Assembly (NCBI RefSeq): GCF_009834365.1
Contig: NZ_CP041348.1
Span: 1,835,001-1,899,000, forward strand
Length of the DNA: 64,000 bases
DNA from: Komagataeibacter xylinus
GTDB lineage: Bacteria > Pseudomonadota > Alphaproteobacteria > Acetobacterales > Acetobacteraceae
Reading direction: 5' to 3'
Part shown: piece by piece, positions 46,757 to 55,431 of the stretch
Layout of the letters: every line of letters begins with the position of its first letter
Numbering within the stretch: the first letter of the stretch is position 1
Position numbers and translations under genes: made by a program
Notes under the pieces: model-generated
Seen by the model: only the letters and a program-made list of their open reading frames with translations
What the model was told of the DNA's origin: nothing
The model's database searches: none

Positions 46757-47659
46757 TCACTGGCTTTTCTGGTTTTTGGTGGCCCCGTTCATGACCGGCG
46801 GCATGCTGAGCATTTCCGTGTGCCATTTTTTCATGATCTGGTCATAGGTGCCGTCCTGCTGGATCTGTTGCAGTGCGGCCAGCCAGCTCTGGGCAAGCTT
46901 GGTATTGTCCGGTTTCATGATGGCGCCAATCATAAGATTGGGAATGCCCACATCAAGAACCTTGATCGGACGACGGGATGCCTGGCGTATTTCTTCTACG
47001 GCTCCTCCATCATCAAGCACAAAATCCACCCGTCCCGATCCGAGGGCCAGAAGCACGGCGGCCGTGGAATTGAATTGTGACGCCGCAATGGGAGAACGCC
47101 CCTGGGCTACGCAGCGCTGGGAAATATCCGCCACCGAGGCGCTGAAATCAGTGCCAATCTGGGTCGCGGCTTTCATGCCGCACAGGGAAAGCGGGTCCCT
47201 GGAAATGGTCTGATTGGATTCCAGGGCAAAGATCAGCGTGCTGGCGTAGCCGTAATCGACAAACAGGACCTGCTTTTCACGCTCTGCGGAATCAGAAATG
47301 CACTGCATGGCGATATCGAAGCGCTGGCTCTGTATGCTTGGAATCAGCCCATCAAAATCAATGGAAACGGGCTTGATGGTAACACCAAGCCGTTTTCCAA
47401 TTTCATTCCATAGGTCCGGTTCAAAACCGATCATCTCACCATGTGGGCCACCAAAATATTCACATGGCGGATGATGGGCATCCGTGGCCAGCATAATGAC
47501 TTTTGACTGCTTGATGCTGTCGGGCAGGAGGGCATGCAGGTCGGATGAAGCAGGAGATGTGTCCTGTGCCATGCCCGGCAACGCAGATGCCGCGAGCATT
47601 GAAACCGTCATGCAGAATATTTGACCGGCGCGGAGCCACGGTGCGGATCGTGCGTTCAT
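46757..47659 (-). CDS. Amino-acid-type ABC transporter substrate-binding protein (module 2)
   Basis: A 300-aa family 3 periplasmic binding protein. The signal peptide is ICMTVSMLAASALPGMA followed by QD. Mature features are ATDAHHPPCEYFGGPHGEMI, FEPDLWNEIGKRLGV, and QSQRFDIAMQCISDSAEREK. It is only distantly related to the module 1 binding protein, suggesting a different ligand or optical form. Confidence 0.9.
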   Translation of the reverse strand: MNARSAPWLRAGQIFCMTVSMLAASALPGMAQDTSPASSDLHALLPDSIKQSKVIMLATDAHHPPCEYFGGPHGEMIGFEPDLWNEIGKRLGVTIKPVSIDFDGLIPSIQSQRFDIAMQCISDSAEREKQVLFVDYGYASTLIFALESNQTISRDPLSLCGMKAATQIGTDFSASVADISQRCVAQGRSPIAASQFNSTAAVLLALGSGRVDFVLDDGGAVEEIRQASRRPIKVLDVGIPNLMIGAIMKPDNTKLAQSWLAALQQIQQDGTYDQIMKKWHTEMLSMPPVMNGATKNQKSQ

Positions 47660-47715
47660 GTTGGATATTCTCCGACGCCGGATAACCGGCAGGATACGAA
47701 GGTGAGATGTAGATA

Positions 47716-48483
47716 TTATACTGAATTCAGGAACATGCAGGTACGGGGCTGGGTGCTCTGGCTGAATATGTATTCAGGAGACCCCTGATCAACGATTGTT
47801 CCATCTTCCATCAGCACAACCTTGTCGGCAATTTTTTGTGTAAATGACATTTCATGTGTCACAACAATCATCGTCAGGTTCTGCATCCGCAGTTTTTCAA
47901 TAATTTCAACCACGCCCCGCACCAGTTCAGGATCCAGCGCGCTGGTTGGTTCATCGAGCAAAAGCAGCCGTGGTTGCATCGCCAGGGCGCGCGCAATGGC
48001 TATGCGCTGCTGCTGGCCACCGGACAGTTCCCGTGGAAAAGCCGTACTACGCTGTGCCAGGCCGACCTGTTCCAGCAGGCCCATGGCAAGATCGACGGCT
48101 TCCGCGCGCTGCATTTTCTTTACGACCAGAGGGGCCTCGATCAGGTTTTCCAGCACGGTTTTATGAGAAAACAGATTGAATTTCTGGAAAACCATTCCGA
48201 TATGCGAACGCTGCGCCGAGAGCTGCCGGTCTGGCAGGGCATGGGCGCGCCCGGTATTGTCCACGCGCTCGCCAATACGCTCGCCAAACACTTCTATGCT
48301 TCCATGCTGGTATGTTTCCAGCTGGTTTATACAGCGCAGGAATGTTGACTTCCCGGCCCCTGATGGACCGATAAGCGCATGGACCTCCCCTTCCATCACA
48401 TCCAGTGAAATGCCTTTGAGAATTTCTGTTTTGCCGTGATGTTTGCGTAGGTTGGAGGCACGCATCGCAGGAACTGTCATCAT
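47716..48483 (-). CDS. Amino-acid-type ABC transporter ATPase (module 2)
   Basis: 255 aa. Walker A is GPSGAGKSTFLRC, the signature is [16 protein letters not shown], Walker B is LLLLDEPTSALDPEL, and the switch His is in VVTHEMSF. It begins 68 nt after the hydantoinase stop in the same orientation and is followed by the binding protein and permease genes. Confidence 0.94.
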   Translation of the reverse strand: MMTVPAMRASNLRKHHGKTEILKGISLDVMEGEVHALIGPSGAGKSTFLRCINQLETYQHGSIEVFGERIGERVDNTGRAHALPDRQLSAQRSHIGMVFQKFNLFSHKTVLENLIEAPLVVKKMQRAEAVDLAMGLLEQVGLAQRSTAFPRELSGGQQQRIAIARALAMQPRLLLLDEPTSALDPELVRGVVEIIEKLRMQNLTMIVVTHEMSFTQKIADKVVLMEDGTIVDQGSPEYIFSQSTQPRTCMFLNSV

Positions 48484-48542
48484 GACCTCACGGAAGCGGT
48501 TTCATTATCTAGTATTCCATTTTCCGTAGCGGGTATAGGAAT

Positions 48543-50030
48543 GTTTCACATTTACAACATTTTTGGGATATATGTTCCCGTGCCCGGCTTTGCGGTGATG
48601 TTATCTCCATCCCAGACCCTTGTGCCGCGGACATATGTTGCGGCGATGGAGACGGCGAATGTCTCGCCATGATAGGGGCTCCAGTTGAGGTCATCATGGG
48701 TTTTGGCCTCATCGAAGCGCACGGGGCCTTTTTTGAGGATGACGATATCGGCATCGGCTCCGGGTGCGATCTGGCCCTTGCGTGGCCAGATGCCGAAGAA
48801 CCGTGCGGGGCGTTCGCACAGATACTCGACCAGCGCGCGCACGGGCGTTTCGACCTGGCCCTGCAGGTCGGTGTAGAAGGAGGGGACGAGGGTTTCGAGG
48901 CCGGGAATGCCGGCGCCGGCATCGAAGATGGAGTCCGTCAGCTTGCGCGACAGGGGCCAGCTGGAATGGTCTGACGAGATGAAGGCGATGCGGTCTTTTC
49001 TGAACTCGTTCCACATGGTCTCGCGCATGTGGGTGCGGATGGGCGGGCTGACCTTGATGCGCGCGCCGAGGCGCTGCATGTCCTGGGCGGGTTCGAAATG
49101 CAGGTAATGACAGCAGACTTCCGCCGTGGCCTGCGCGCCCATGTCACGGTAATGGGCCACGAGGTCGAGCACGGCCTTGCAGGAGGCATGGACGATATGG
49201 ACATGGGCCCCCGTATCGGCGCCGAGAGCCAGGAAGGCGGCCGTTGCGGCGATCTCGGCGGCGATGGGGCGGCTGGGATCGTGCCACTCGGGCGTTGTCA
49301 GCCCCCGCGCCTTGAGGGAGGCGATGGTCGCCTCGACGATTTCCTGATCCTCGTTATGCAGGCCGACCGGCAGGTTGATGGCCTTTGCCTCGCGCAGGAT
49401 CTCGAGCATGTCGCTTGCGGGCAGGCGGGGAAAGCGGACGGGATCACTCTGGAAGCTGGAGATCTTGAAGGCCACGACGCCGGCCTCGGCAAGGGGGCGC
49501 ATGTCGGCGGTGCCCTGTCCGGGCAGGACGGTGCCGTAAAGGGCGATGTCGCAATACGACACCTGCTCGATCGCCTCTTTCTTGGCGTTGAACTTTTCAA
49601 GGTTGTTGAGGGGGGCGGGATTGTCGTAGGGCATGTCCACCAGCGTGGTGATGCCCCCCGCGCAGGCGGAGCGCGTTGTGGATTCAATGCCCGGCAGGCC
49701 GCCATAGCTGGTGGCGTGGGTCTGGCCATCGACCGCGCCGGGAATGACATAGTCCCCCGTTGCGTCATGGCAGTCCCGGGCCGGGGGAGCCTCCCCCGTG
49801 CCGACGGCGACGACCGTGTCGCCGGTGATGGCGATCCAGCCATCATGAAGGATGCGGTCGCTCAGGACGATATCGCCCCGGATGACCAGATCATGGGATG
49901 TGGCTTGCATCTTCATACCTCGCTTTCCTGCGCCAGACCGCAGAGCGCCTGCTGAATGACCTGCCGCCCACGCGCAATAACCAGCTCTTTCCAGTCCAGC
50001 GTGTCAGGGTAATAGAACTTGCGGAGGGCT
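48543..50030 (-). repeat. 1488-bp inverted repeat, copy B
   Basis: The reverse complement of 35547-37034, with about five substitutions and no indels. In this copy the repeat lies inside an intact DUF2817-hydantoinase pair, so B looks like the donor and A the recipient of the duplicated or converted tract. Confidence 0.95.
48552..49916 (-). CDS. Cyclic amidohydrolase, hydantoinase/allantoinase family (copy B)
   Basis: 454 aa. It is identical to copy A except Asp48 and Val160. The same superfamily elements are present (carboxylated Lys151, His in LHNED, His in IVHASC, Asp in SSDHSSWP), and again Gln65 replaces the first His of the HxH motif. The start overlaps the DUF2817 stop by 4 nt (ATGA), so the two enzymes are translationally coupled. 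This suggests successive steps, such as ring opening followed by removal of an acyl or carbamoyl group. Confidence 0.85.
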   Translation of the reverse strand: MKMQATSHDLVIRGDIVLSDRILHDGWIAITGDTVVAVGTGEAPPARDCHDATGDYVIPGAVDGQTHATSYGGLPGIESTTRSACAGGITTLVDMPYDNPAPLNNLEKFNAKKEAIEQVSYCDIALYGTVLPGQGTADMRPLAEAGVVAFKISSFQSDPVRFPRLPASDMLEILREAKAINLPVGLHNEDQEIVEATIASLKARGLTTPEWHDPSRPIAAEIAATAAFLALGADTGAHVHIVHASCKAVLDLVAHYRDMGAQATAEVCCHYLHFEPAQDMQRLGARIKVSPPIRTHMRETMWNEFRKDRIAFISSDHSSWPLSRKLTDSIFDAGAGIPGLETLVPSFYTDLQGQVETPVRALVEYLCERPARFFGIWPRKGQIAPGADADIVILKKGPVRFDEAKTHDDLNWSPYHGETFAVSIAATYVRGTRVWDGDNITAKPGTGTYIPKML

Positions 50031-51037
50031 GCCTTGACCGTCTGGCACTCGCTGCTGTTCCAGTCCATCGGGTAATAGGCGTGATATACGTGTTCGGCCC
50101 GCAGGGCGCGCGCACCGATATCAGGCACATAGGTGCCGAATTCGAGGGCGACGAATGTCAGGCTGTCGTTCCCGATGCAACGGTCCCACGCATATTGTGT
50201 CAGGCCTGCAATGGGCAGCGAGAATGATTTGCCCAGAAGCGGTTCACCCAGGCTGTCTCCATACCATTTCCGGCATCGTGCCTGCCCTGGCGTGCCGGGT
50301 TTGTGGCCACAGATCGGCTCCCCGGAACCATAGGGGCCAAGGCCGGTATGGAAATCAATCAGACCGACGGAGCGGCGTTCTGAAAGGCGAAAGTCCTGGC
50401 AGATCTTTCCGATGGTCTGCATGGACCATGTTGGTGCGGTGCCACCATAAAAGATACCTTCCGGATGGTCGTACTGCCCGGAGCTGCGTGCAGTCTCGAA
50501 GGCGGTTTCACCATGTGCCGCGCGCCATTCCTGCAGTTTTTCGTCCGCTGCATCGAAAGCCGCGTCATCAAGCGTCTGCGGGACCAGCTCGGAAGCCAGC
50601 AGGCTGTAACCTTCATTGGTGGGAAGGGGCGTTGTATCAAAATCAATACTGTTACGATTCAGGTCCACGCCTTCTTCAGTGGTCCTGCGCAACCATGCAA
50701 ATCCATATGGATTGATCGCGTGTACCAACATAAGGGCTGTATTGCGCGGAATGGTGTAGTCGGCGCGGCGCGCGATCCAGTCCAGCTGCGCGCCGGAACC
50801 GCAGAAACCCTCAACACCATGGGTTGCGGATACAATGACAAGTACATTTTCAGCATCGTCAGGACCAAACCAGGCGACATCTGTCGCAAGGTCTTCCCCG
50901 CCGGGCCCCTTGTTGGGGTTGGCATAGGTTGTAACGGCTGCACCTGCATCGGCGGCACGCTGGAGGAAGCGTCTGCGAGCGGTACCATAATCAGGGGAAA
51001 AGCAGTCGGAAACATTCACGCTCAGGCCAGGAATCAT
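49913..51037 (-). CDS. DUF2817-family zinc peptidase/deacylase (M14-like)
   Basis: A 374-aa protein of the DUF2817 family, related to M14 carboxypeptidases and AstE/AspA deacylases. Probable zinc and substrate residues: VSATHGVEGFCGSG (His, Glu), VDLNRNSIDF (the Asn-Arg of M14-like enzymes), LIDFHTGLGPYG (third zinc His) and FVALEFGTY (catalytic Glu). There is no signal peptide, so it is cytosolic. It heads the minus-strand operon and overlaps the hydantoinase gene. By context it could hydrolyse an N-acyl or N-carbamoyl amino acid released by that enzyme. Confidence 0.82.
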   Translation of the reverse strand: MIPGLSVNVSDCFSPDYGTARRRFLQRAADAGAAVTTYANPNKGPGGEDLATDVAWFGPDDAENVLVIVSATHGVEGFCGSGAQLDWIARRADYTIPRNTALMLVHAINPYGFAWLRRTTEEGVDLNRNSIDFDTTPLPTNEGYSLLASELVPQTLDDAAFDAADEKLQEWRAAHGETAFETARSSGQYDHPEGIFYGGTAPTWSMQTIGKICQDFRLSERRSVGLIDFHTGLGPYGSGEPICGHKPGTPGQARCRKWYGDSLGEPLLGKSFSLPIAGLTQYAWDRCIGNDSLTFVALEFGTYVPDIGARALRAEHVYHAYYPMDWNSSECQTVKAALRKFYYPDTLDWKELVIARGRQVIQQALCGLAQESEV

Positions 51038-51423
51038 TCGCTACTCTCCGTAAGGTATCTGGAACTGGTGCCCAAATTCATTTCGAGATCGTATAAGAAT
51101 ATCAGTGAGAATAGCAATAAGAATATCAAAAGAATTCCAAACAAAAAAAACGTTTAAAAACAGATTGGTATGCAAAGCTTAGCGTAATTTTTTCTTTTTT
51201 TGAAAAAAGAAAACGATAAATTCATATTGAATTTTTCGGCCTCGGTCGGGTCAATATAAAAACAGAATCGAAACAAAAATTCGTTGACTCCGGCCTGACT
51301 TGATGTAGTGTATTTACTGATACATCACGTAAAACACCAGTGGACGTATCAAGGCCAGGTGTCGTGGTATCCTCCAGGTGATGGCCGCCTAACCGCAACA
51401 ATCCGGCTAAAGTGAGAATTGAT
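51038..51423. other. Divergent promoter region, DUF2817 operon / TonB receptor 2
   Basis: About 385 bp, strongly AT-rich, between divergent genes. For the receptor, TTGACT (51284-51289) and TAGTGT (51306-51311) with a 16-nt spacer form a plausible promoter. Half-site-like GAATCGAAAC and ATTCGTT (51265-51285) overlap the -35. The leftward operator is at 51076-51094. Confidence 0.55.
51076..51094 (-). promoter_or_regulatory. Candidate shared operator (module 2)
   Basis: On the minus strand ATACGATCTCGAAATGAAT, within GATATTCTTATACGATC...TTTGG. It matches the module 1 site at 35378-35396 over about 30 bp with few differences and lies about 40 nt before the DUF2817 start, in the same relative orientation. 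Confidence 0.6.
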
Positions 51424-53883
51424 ATGGTTTGGAAGAGGTATCTTATAGGATCGGTGTCTCTCGTATCCCTGTGTTCCATTATCGACAGCAGCAGGGCGTG
51501 GGCGGCAGATGCTCATGTGGCAACCGCAGGACAGGTTGAAAACCCGAAGGCGGCGGTAGCGCAGCAGGGGGCCGCACGTCGTACCACGCTTGCGCACGGA
51601 AAAGGCGCATCGGGCGGCGAAGACGAACAGATTATCGTTACGGGCACGCGCGATCCGCACCAGACGGCCCGGCACAGCATGAGCCCGGTCACGATTGTAA
51701 GCGGTGCGCAGCTGCGTGCCACGGGGCAGTCCGACCTGCGTGACGCCCTGACATTGATCGCACCCTCCATTACGCGCCCGGACATGGCGGGTGGTAATGC
51801 CAATCTGGTTGATGCGCTGAGCCTGCGCAGCCTGTCGGCGGACCAGACACTTGTGCTGGTCAATGGCAAGCGGCGGCACACGACTGCAATCGTGGCGGAT
51901 TACATGGGGCCGCAGACTGGCACGACCCCGGTTGACGTGGACATGATTCCGCTCAGCTCGATCGACCATGTCGAAGTGCTGCAGGACGGCGCTGCCGCAC
52001 TGTATGGTTCTGACGCCATTGCCGGTGTGATCAACATTATTCTAAAAACGTCATCCTCTGGCATCACGGCGCAGGCCATCAATGGCGGGTATGAGGAAGG
52101 TGACGGCTTTACTACCGGTGAAACCCTGAATATGGGCTTCAAGCTGGGAAAGAAGGGCTTCTTCAACCTTGGCATGGAAGTAAAGCACCAGGCACATACG
52201 GTCCGTGTCGGTATAGATGATCGTGTGGGAACGTATGCCAATAAATTTGTCGGCAATCCCAATTCCACGCGTGAAACCATTTCATACAATGCCGGCTATG
52301 ACATAACGCCCCGTATCCAGCTTTATTCGTTTGCTACATACGGGCACCGTTATGGGCAGTCGTTCCAGAACTACCGTACGCCTTCTGTGCTGCCCCAGGT
52401 CTACCCGGAAGGCTTCTCGCCGCAGATTACGCTTAACTCAAATGATTTCCAGGTTGCTGCCGGTATCAAGGGGCATGATTTCTGGGGTTGGGGCTGGGAT
52501 CTCAGCACGACCTATGGCGCGGAATATGACAGTATCGGCATGATCAGTTCGGCTAACGTCGACCTGTATAACGATACGCACAGCACGCCCCAGAACTTTC
52601 ACATGATGTCCTTCAGTGACTCGCAGTGGACATCGGGGCTGGACGTCCATCGCTCCTTCGCGGTTCCTGTTCTGGCGGGGCCGGTGAATTTTGCCATGGG
52701 CGCGCAGTACCGTTACGAGACCTATAATGTCGGTGCAGGTGAGCCTGCGTCCTATTACGGCGCTGGTGCGGAATCGGAAGATGGCCTGTCGCAGCTGAGC
52801 GTTGCCCATGCCGGGCGTGACGTGACCGCCGGGTATGTCGATGCTTCCACCTACCTGCTGAAGAACTGGCAGATCGATTTTGCCGGTCGCGTCGAGCACT
52901 ATACTGACTCGGGCAATACCGAGACAGGAAAAGTCTCGACCCGGTATGACTTTAACAAGTATTTTGCGCTGCGTGGTGCGATCAGCAACGGGTTCCGTGC
53001 TCCCAACCTGGCCGAACAGCATTATACCAGCCTTGGCGTGCTGCCGACTGGTGCGCAGGGTATTCTGGCGGTCAACACGGTGGCTGCGCAGATGTTGGGG
53101 GCGAAGGCTCTCAAGCCTGAACGCTCAACCAATTTCAGTGCAGGCTTCCTGCTCAATCCGGTAAAAAATCTGCATATCAGCGTCGATGCTTATCAGATTG
53201 CCATCAAGAACCGTATTGTGCTTGGCGGCAACTATAATGGCGCCACAGCCGAAAACGCGCTCAAGGCGCAGGGCATCCAGTTGTCGGACAACGTGATTCC
53301 GGCTGATGTCAGCGCGCAGTATTTCTCGAATGCTGCCAATACCCGCACGCGCGGCGTTGACATAACGGCGCAGTACCGCACCAATGTTGGCCGCTATGGC
53401 TACATTACGTGGGATGCATCGTTCAACATGCAGAACACTGACGTAACGCACGTCAACAGTGACGAAAATGGCAACTTGCTGCTGAACCGGCAGGGTATGG
53501 CCTATCTTTCCACCTATTTCCCCAAGAACAAGCTGATCTTTGGTGGCCACTGGTATAATGGCCGGTTTGACCTTGCCATCCATGAACTGCGCTATGGTTC
53601 CACCACATCGCAGTTGCAGTACACATCTGGCCCGCTGGCCTATTCGAACACGCAGTTCCTTGAATTCGTGAATACACCCAAATTCGCGACGAATATCCAG
53701 ATCGGATACAAGGTGACGCCGCAGCTCCGCCTGGCGCTGGGTGCCAACAATATTTTCAACAAATACCCCCGCGAAATTCCCACGGATACACGTTATCTCG
53801 GTGTTTACAAGTATGATTACACATCCGAACAGATTGGCGTGAATGGTGGATTTTACTATATGCAGGCCAATCTGGCGATGTAA
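51424..53883 (+). CDS. TonB-dependent outer-membrane receptor 2
   Basis: 819 aa from ATG 51424; a GTG at 51412 is an alternative. Signal peptide (YLIGSVSLVSLCSIIDSSRA ending AWA), TonB-box-like EQIIVTGTRD, plug (SPVTIVSGAQLRATGQSDLR, LVLVNGKRRHT, QDGAAALYGSDAIAGVINII) and barrel ending FYYMQANLAM. It is clearly a paralogue of receptor 1, sharing the same strand order and many loop motifs such as NGFRAP and ALKPERSTN. It is divergent from the DUF2817 operon and heads the downstream catabolic genes. Confidence 0.93.
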   Translation: MVWKRYLIGSVSLVSLCSIIDSSRAWAADAHVATAGQVENPKAAVAQQGAARRTTLAHGKGASGGEDEQIIVTGTRDPHQTARHSMSPVTIVSGAQLRATGQSDLRDALTLIAPSITRPDMAGGNANLVDALSLRSLSADQTLVLVNGKRRHTTAIVADYMGPQTGTTPVDVDMIPLSSIDHVEVLQDGAAALYGSDAIAGVINIILKTSSSGITAQAINGGYEEGDGFTTGETLNMGFKLGKKGFFNLGMEVKHQAHTVRVGIDDRVGTYANKFVGNPNSTRETISYNAGYDITPRIQLYSFATYGHRYGQSFQNYRTPSVLPQVYPEGFSPQITLNSNDFQVAAGIKGHDFWGWGWDLSTTYGAEYDSIGMISSANVDLYNDTHSTPQNFHMMSFSDSQWTSGLDVHRSFAVPVLAGPVNFAMGAQYRYETYNVGAGEPASYYGAGAESEDGLSQLSVAHAGRDVTAGYVDASTYLLKNWQIDFAGRVEHYTDSGNTETGKVSTRYDFNKYFALRGAISNGFRAPNLAEQHYTSLGVLPTGAQGILAVNTVAAQMLGAKALKPERSTNFSAGFLLNPVKNLHISVDAYQIAIKNRIVLGGNYNGATAENALKAQGIQLSDNVIPADVSAQYFSNAANTRTRGVDITAQYRTNVGRYGYITWDASFNMQNTDVTHVNSDENGNLLLNRQGMAYLSTYFPKNKLIFGGHWYNGRFDLAIHELRYGSTTSQLQYTSGPLAYSNTQFLEFVNTPKFATNIQIGYKVTPQLRLALGANNIFNKYPREIPTDTRYLGVYKYDYTSEQIGVNGGFYYMQANLAM

Positions 53884-53898
53884 TATGGTGACGTAACT

Positions 53899-53912
53899 CG
53901 TTCGAAACGATT
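53899..53912 (+). promoter_or_regulatory. GAAACGA-type half-site before the cupin gene
   Basis: CGTTCGAAACGATT has CGTT/AACG arms around CGA and contains GAAACGATT. It lies 40 nt before the cupin ATG. It matches the half-site seen at the other promoters, but with different spacing. Confidence 0.4.
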
Positions 53913-53952
53913 ACAGTTTTTACGGTCTCAATAGCAAAAAAAGGATAGCACT

Positions 53953-54318
53953 ATGGGCGACAAGATCATGTGGAGCCGACAGGAAGATGTTGAACGGGTA
54001 TGGGTGCATGAGGGGCGTGAATTCAGCCATCGGCTGATTACAAAACAGCATCAGGGTTCCTCTTTTTCGTTCCACATCACCACATATATGCCCTTTTTTG
54101 ACACGATTGTTGAAGGTGATGGCGAACATGAGGTGGTTCTGTACTGCCTGCATGGCTGGTCAAAGCAGAAGGATCTGTCCGACGGGCGCGAGCGCATGTT
54201 CAAGCCGGGCGATGCGATCTACCTACCCGTCAATTACCGGTATCATCACGTCATTGGCGATGCCGGGCTGATTGTCGCAGTTTCATGCACGCCTTCTCGG
54301 GCACCGCTGGAGGTCTGA
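53953..54318 (+). CDS. Small cupin-domain protein
   Basis: A 121-aa single-domain cupin. Motif-like segments are SFHITTYMPFF and EVVLYCLHGWSKQKDLSDGR, then FKPGDAIYLPVNYRYHHVIG, with histidines that could hold a metal. It is likely cytosolic. Small cupins in catabolic clusters act as isomerases, dioxygenases or ligand sensors, and the sequence alone does not decide. It opens the run of genes after receptor 2. Confidence 0.75.
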   Translation: MGDKIMWSRQEDVERVWVHEGREFSHRLITKQHQGSSFSFHITTYMPFFDTIVEGDGEHEVVLYCLHGWSKQKDLSDGRERMFKPGDAIYLPVNYRYHHVIGDAGLIVAVSCTPSRAPLEV

Positions 54319-54402
54319 TAGTACTGTCGGCCCGGGCGTCGGCAGTAGTGTGATATGGCCGGACCGGTAAAACATGGAATTCAGACTGGGAAGAAAAATA
54401 TC

Positions 54403-55374
54403 GTGGCTAAATTGTTGACCGGTCAGGAGCAGGGCGTATTTGCCATTTCCGTTACGCCAATGGAAAATGATGGCAGTATCTGCGAAGACAACATTCCTGC
54501 TCTTGTCAATTTCTATATTGATGCAGGGGTGTCCGGTATTACCATTCTGGGGATGATGGGAGAGGCACAGAAGCTTCTGCCAGAAGAATCCCGCCTGATG
54601 ATCGACCGCGTCCTGAGCGCGGTTGATGGTCGGGTGCCGGTTGTGGTGGGCGTGAGTGCAGCGGGTTTTGCGCCGCTGCATGCGCTTGCGGTCTATGCCA
54701 TGCAGGCCGGTGCGGCAGGGGTAATGGTCGCGCCGCCATCAACGCTGAAGCATGATGCGGCAGTCTATGACTATTATCGCGCTGTTGCTGATCTCCTCGG
54801 GCCCGACATTCCCATCGTGGTGCAGGACTTTCCCCTGTCGACGGGTGTGGAAATTCCGGTCAGCGTGCTCGGGCGCCTGATTGCGGACTGTCCGTCGATC
54901 GTCATGCTCAAGCATGAAGCCTGGCCTGGCCTGACAAAGCTGCAGGCCACCCGCCAGCTCGAACATGATGGCGGGCGGCATATCTCGATCCTTACAGGCA
55001 ATGGCGGTCTCTTCCTGCCACAGGAAATGGCGCGCGGGGCTGATGGCGCCATGACCGGCTTCGCCTACCCCGAAATGCTGGTCGGTGTGGTTGAAAATGC
55101 ATCAGCAGGTCGGCGGGAAGCGGCTGAAGCCCTGTTTGATGCCTTTCTTCCCCTTGTCCGCTACGAACAGCAACCCGGGGTGGGGCTGTCCGTGCGTAAG
55201 GAAGTTCTGTTTCGTCGTGGCGTGCTGAAAACACCTGCCCTGCGGCGCCCCTTCTATCGTCTGAACAAGGCCGACCATGCCGATCTCGATGGCATGATCG
55301 TGCAGTTGCGCCACAGGCTGCCAGCCATTGATGCTGCCATTGCGGCACGGGTTTTCTCCTCCGCATCGGCCTGA
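54403..55374 (+). CDS. DapA/NanA-superfamily aldolase
   Basis: A TIM-barrel aldolase of about 323 aa from GTG 54403; an ATG at 54355 would add 16 residues. VTPMENDGSICEDNIPALVN, GITILGMMGEAQKLLPEE (the usual GTTGE loop altered to GMMGE) and IVMLKHEA with the Schiff-base Lys are present. The Tyr of the DHDPS motif YNxPxRTG is missing (VQDFPLSTG), so it is not a lysine biosynthetic enzyme. It probably cleaves or dehydrates a 2-keto acid in the pathway. Confidence 0.82.
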   Translation: MAKLLTGQEQGVFAISVTPMENDGSICEDNIPALVNFYIDAGVSGITILGMMGEAQKLLPEESRLMIDRVLSAVDGRVPVVVGVSAAGFAPLHALAVYAMQAGAAGVMVAPPSTLKHDAAVYDYYRAVADLLGPDIPIVVQDFPLSTGVEIPVSVLGRLIADCPSIVMLKHEAWPGLTKLQATRQLEHDGGRHISILTGNGGLFLPQEMARGADGAMTGFAYPEMLVGVVENASAGRREAAEALFDAFLPLVRYEQQPGVGLSVRKEVLFRRGVLKTPALRRPFYRLNKADHADLDGMIVQLRHRLPAIDAAIAARVFSSASA

Positions 55375-55431
55375 CAGCCGGGTATGGGGCGCAGACCAGA
55401 CATGTTTTGATCGGAAAAGGAAGAAAGTACA

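Noticed and set aside
54403..55374. Calling the aldolase dapA
   Set aside because: The DHDPS tyrosine and loop motifs are missing and the context is catabolic.
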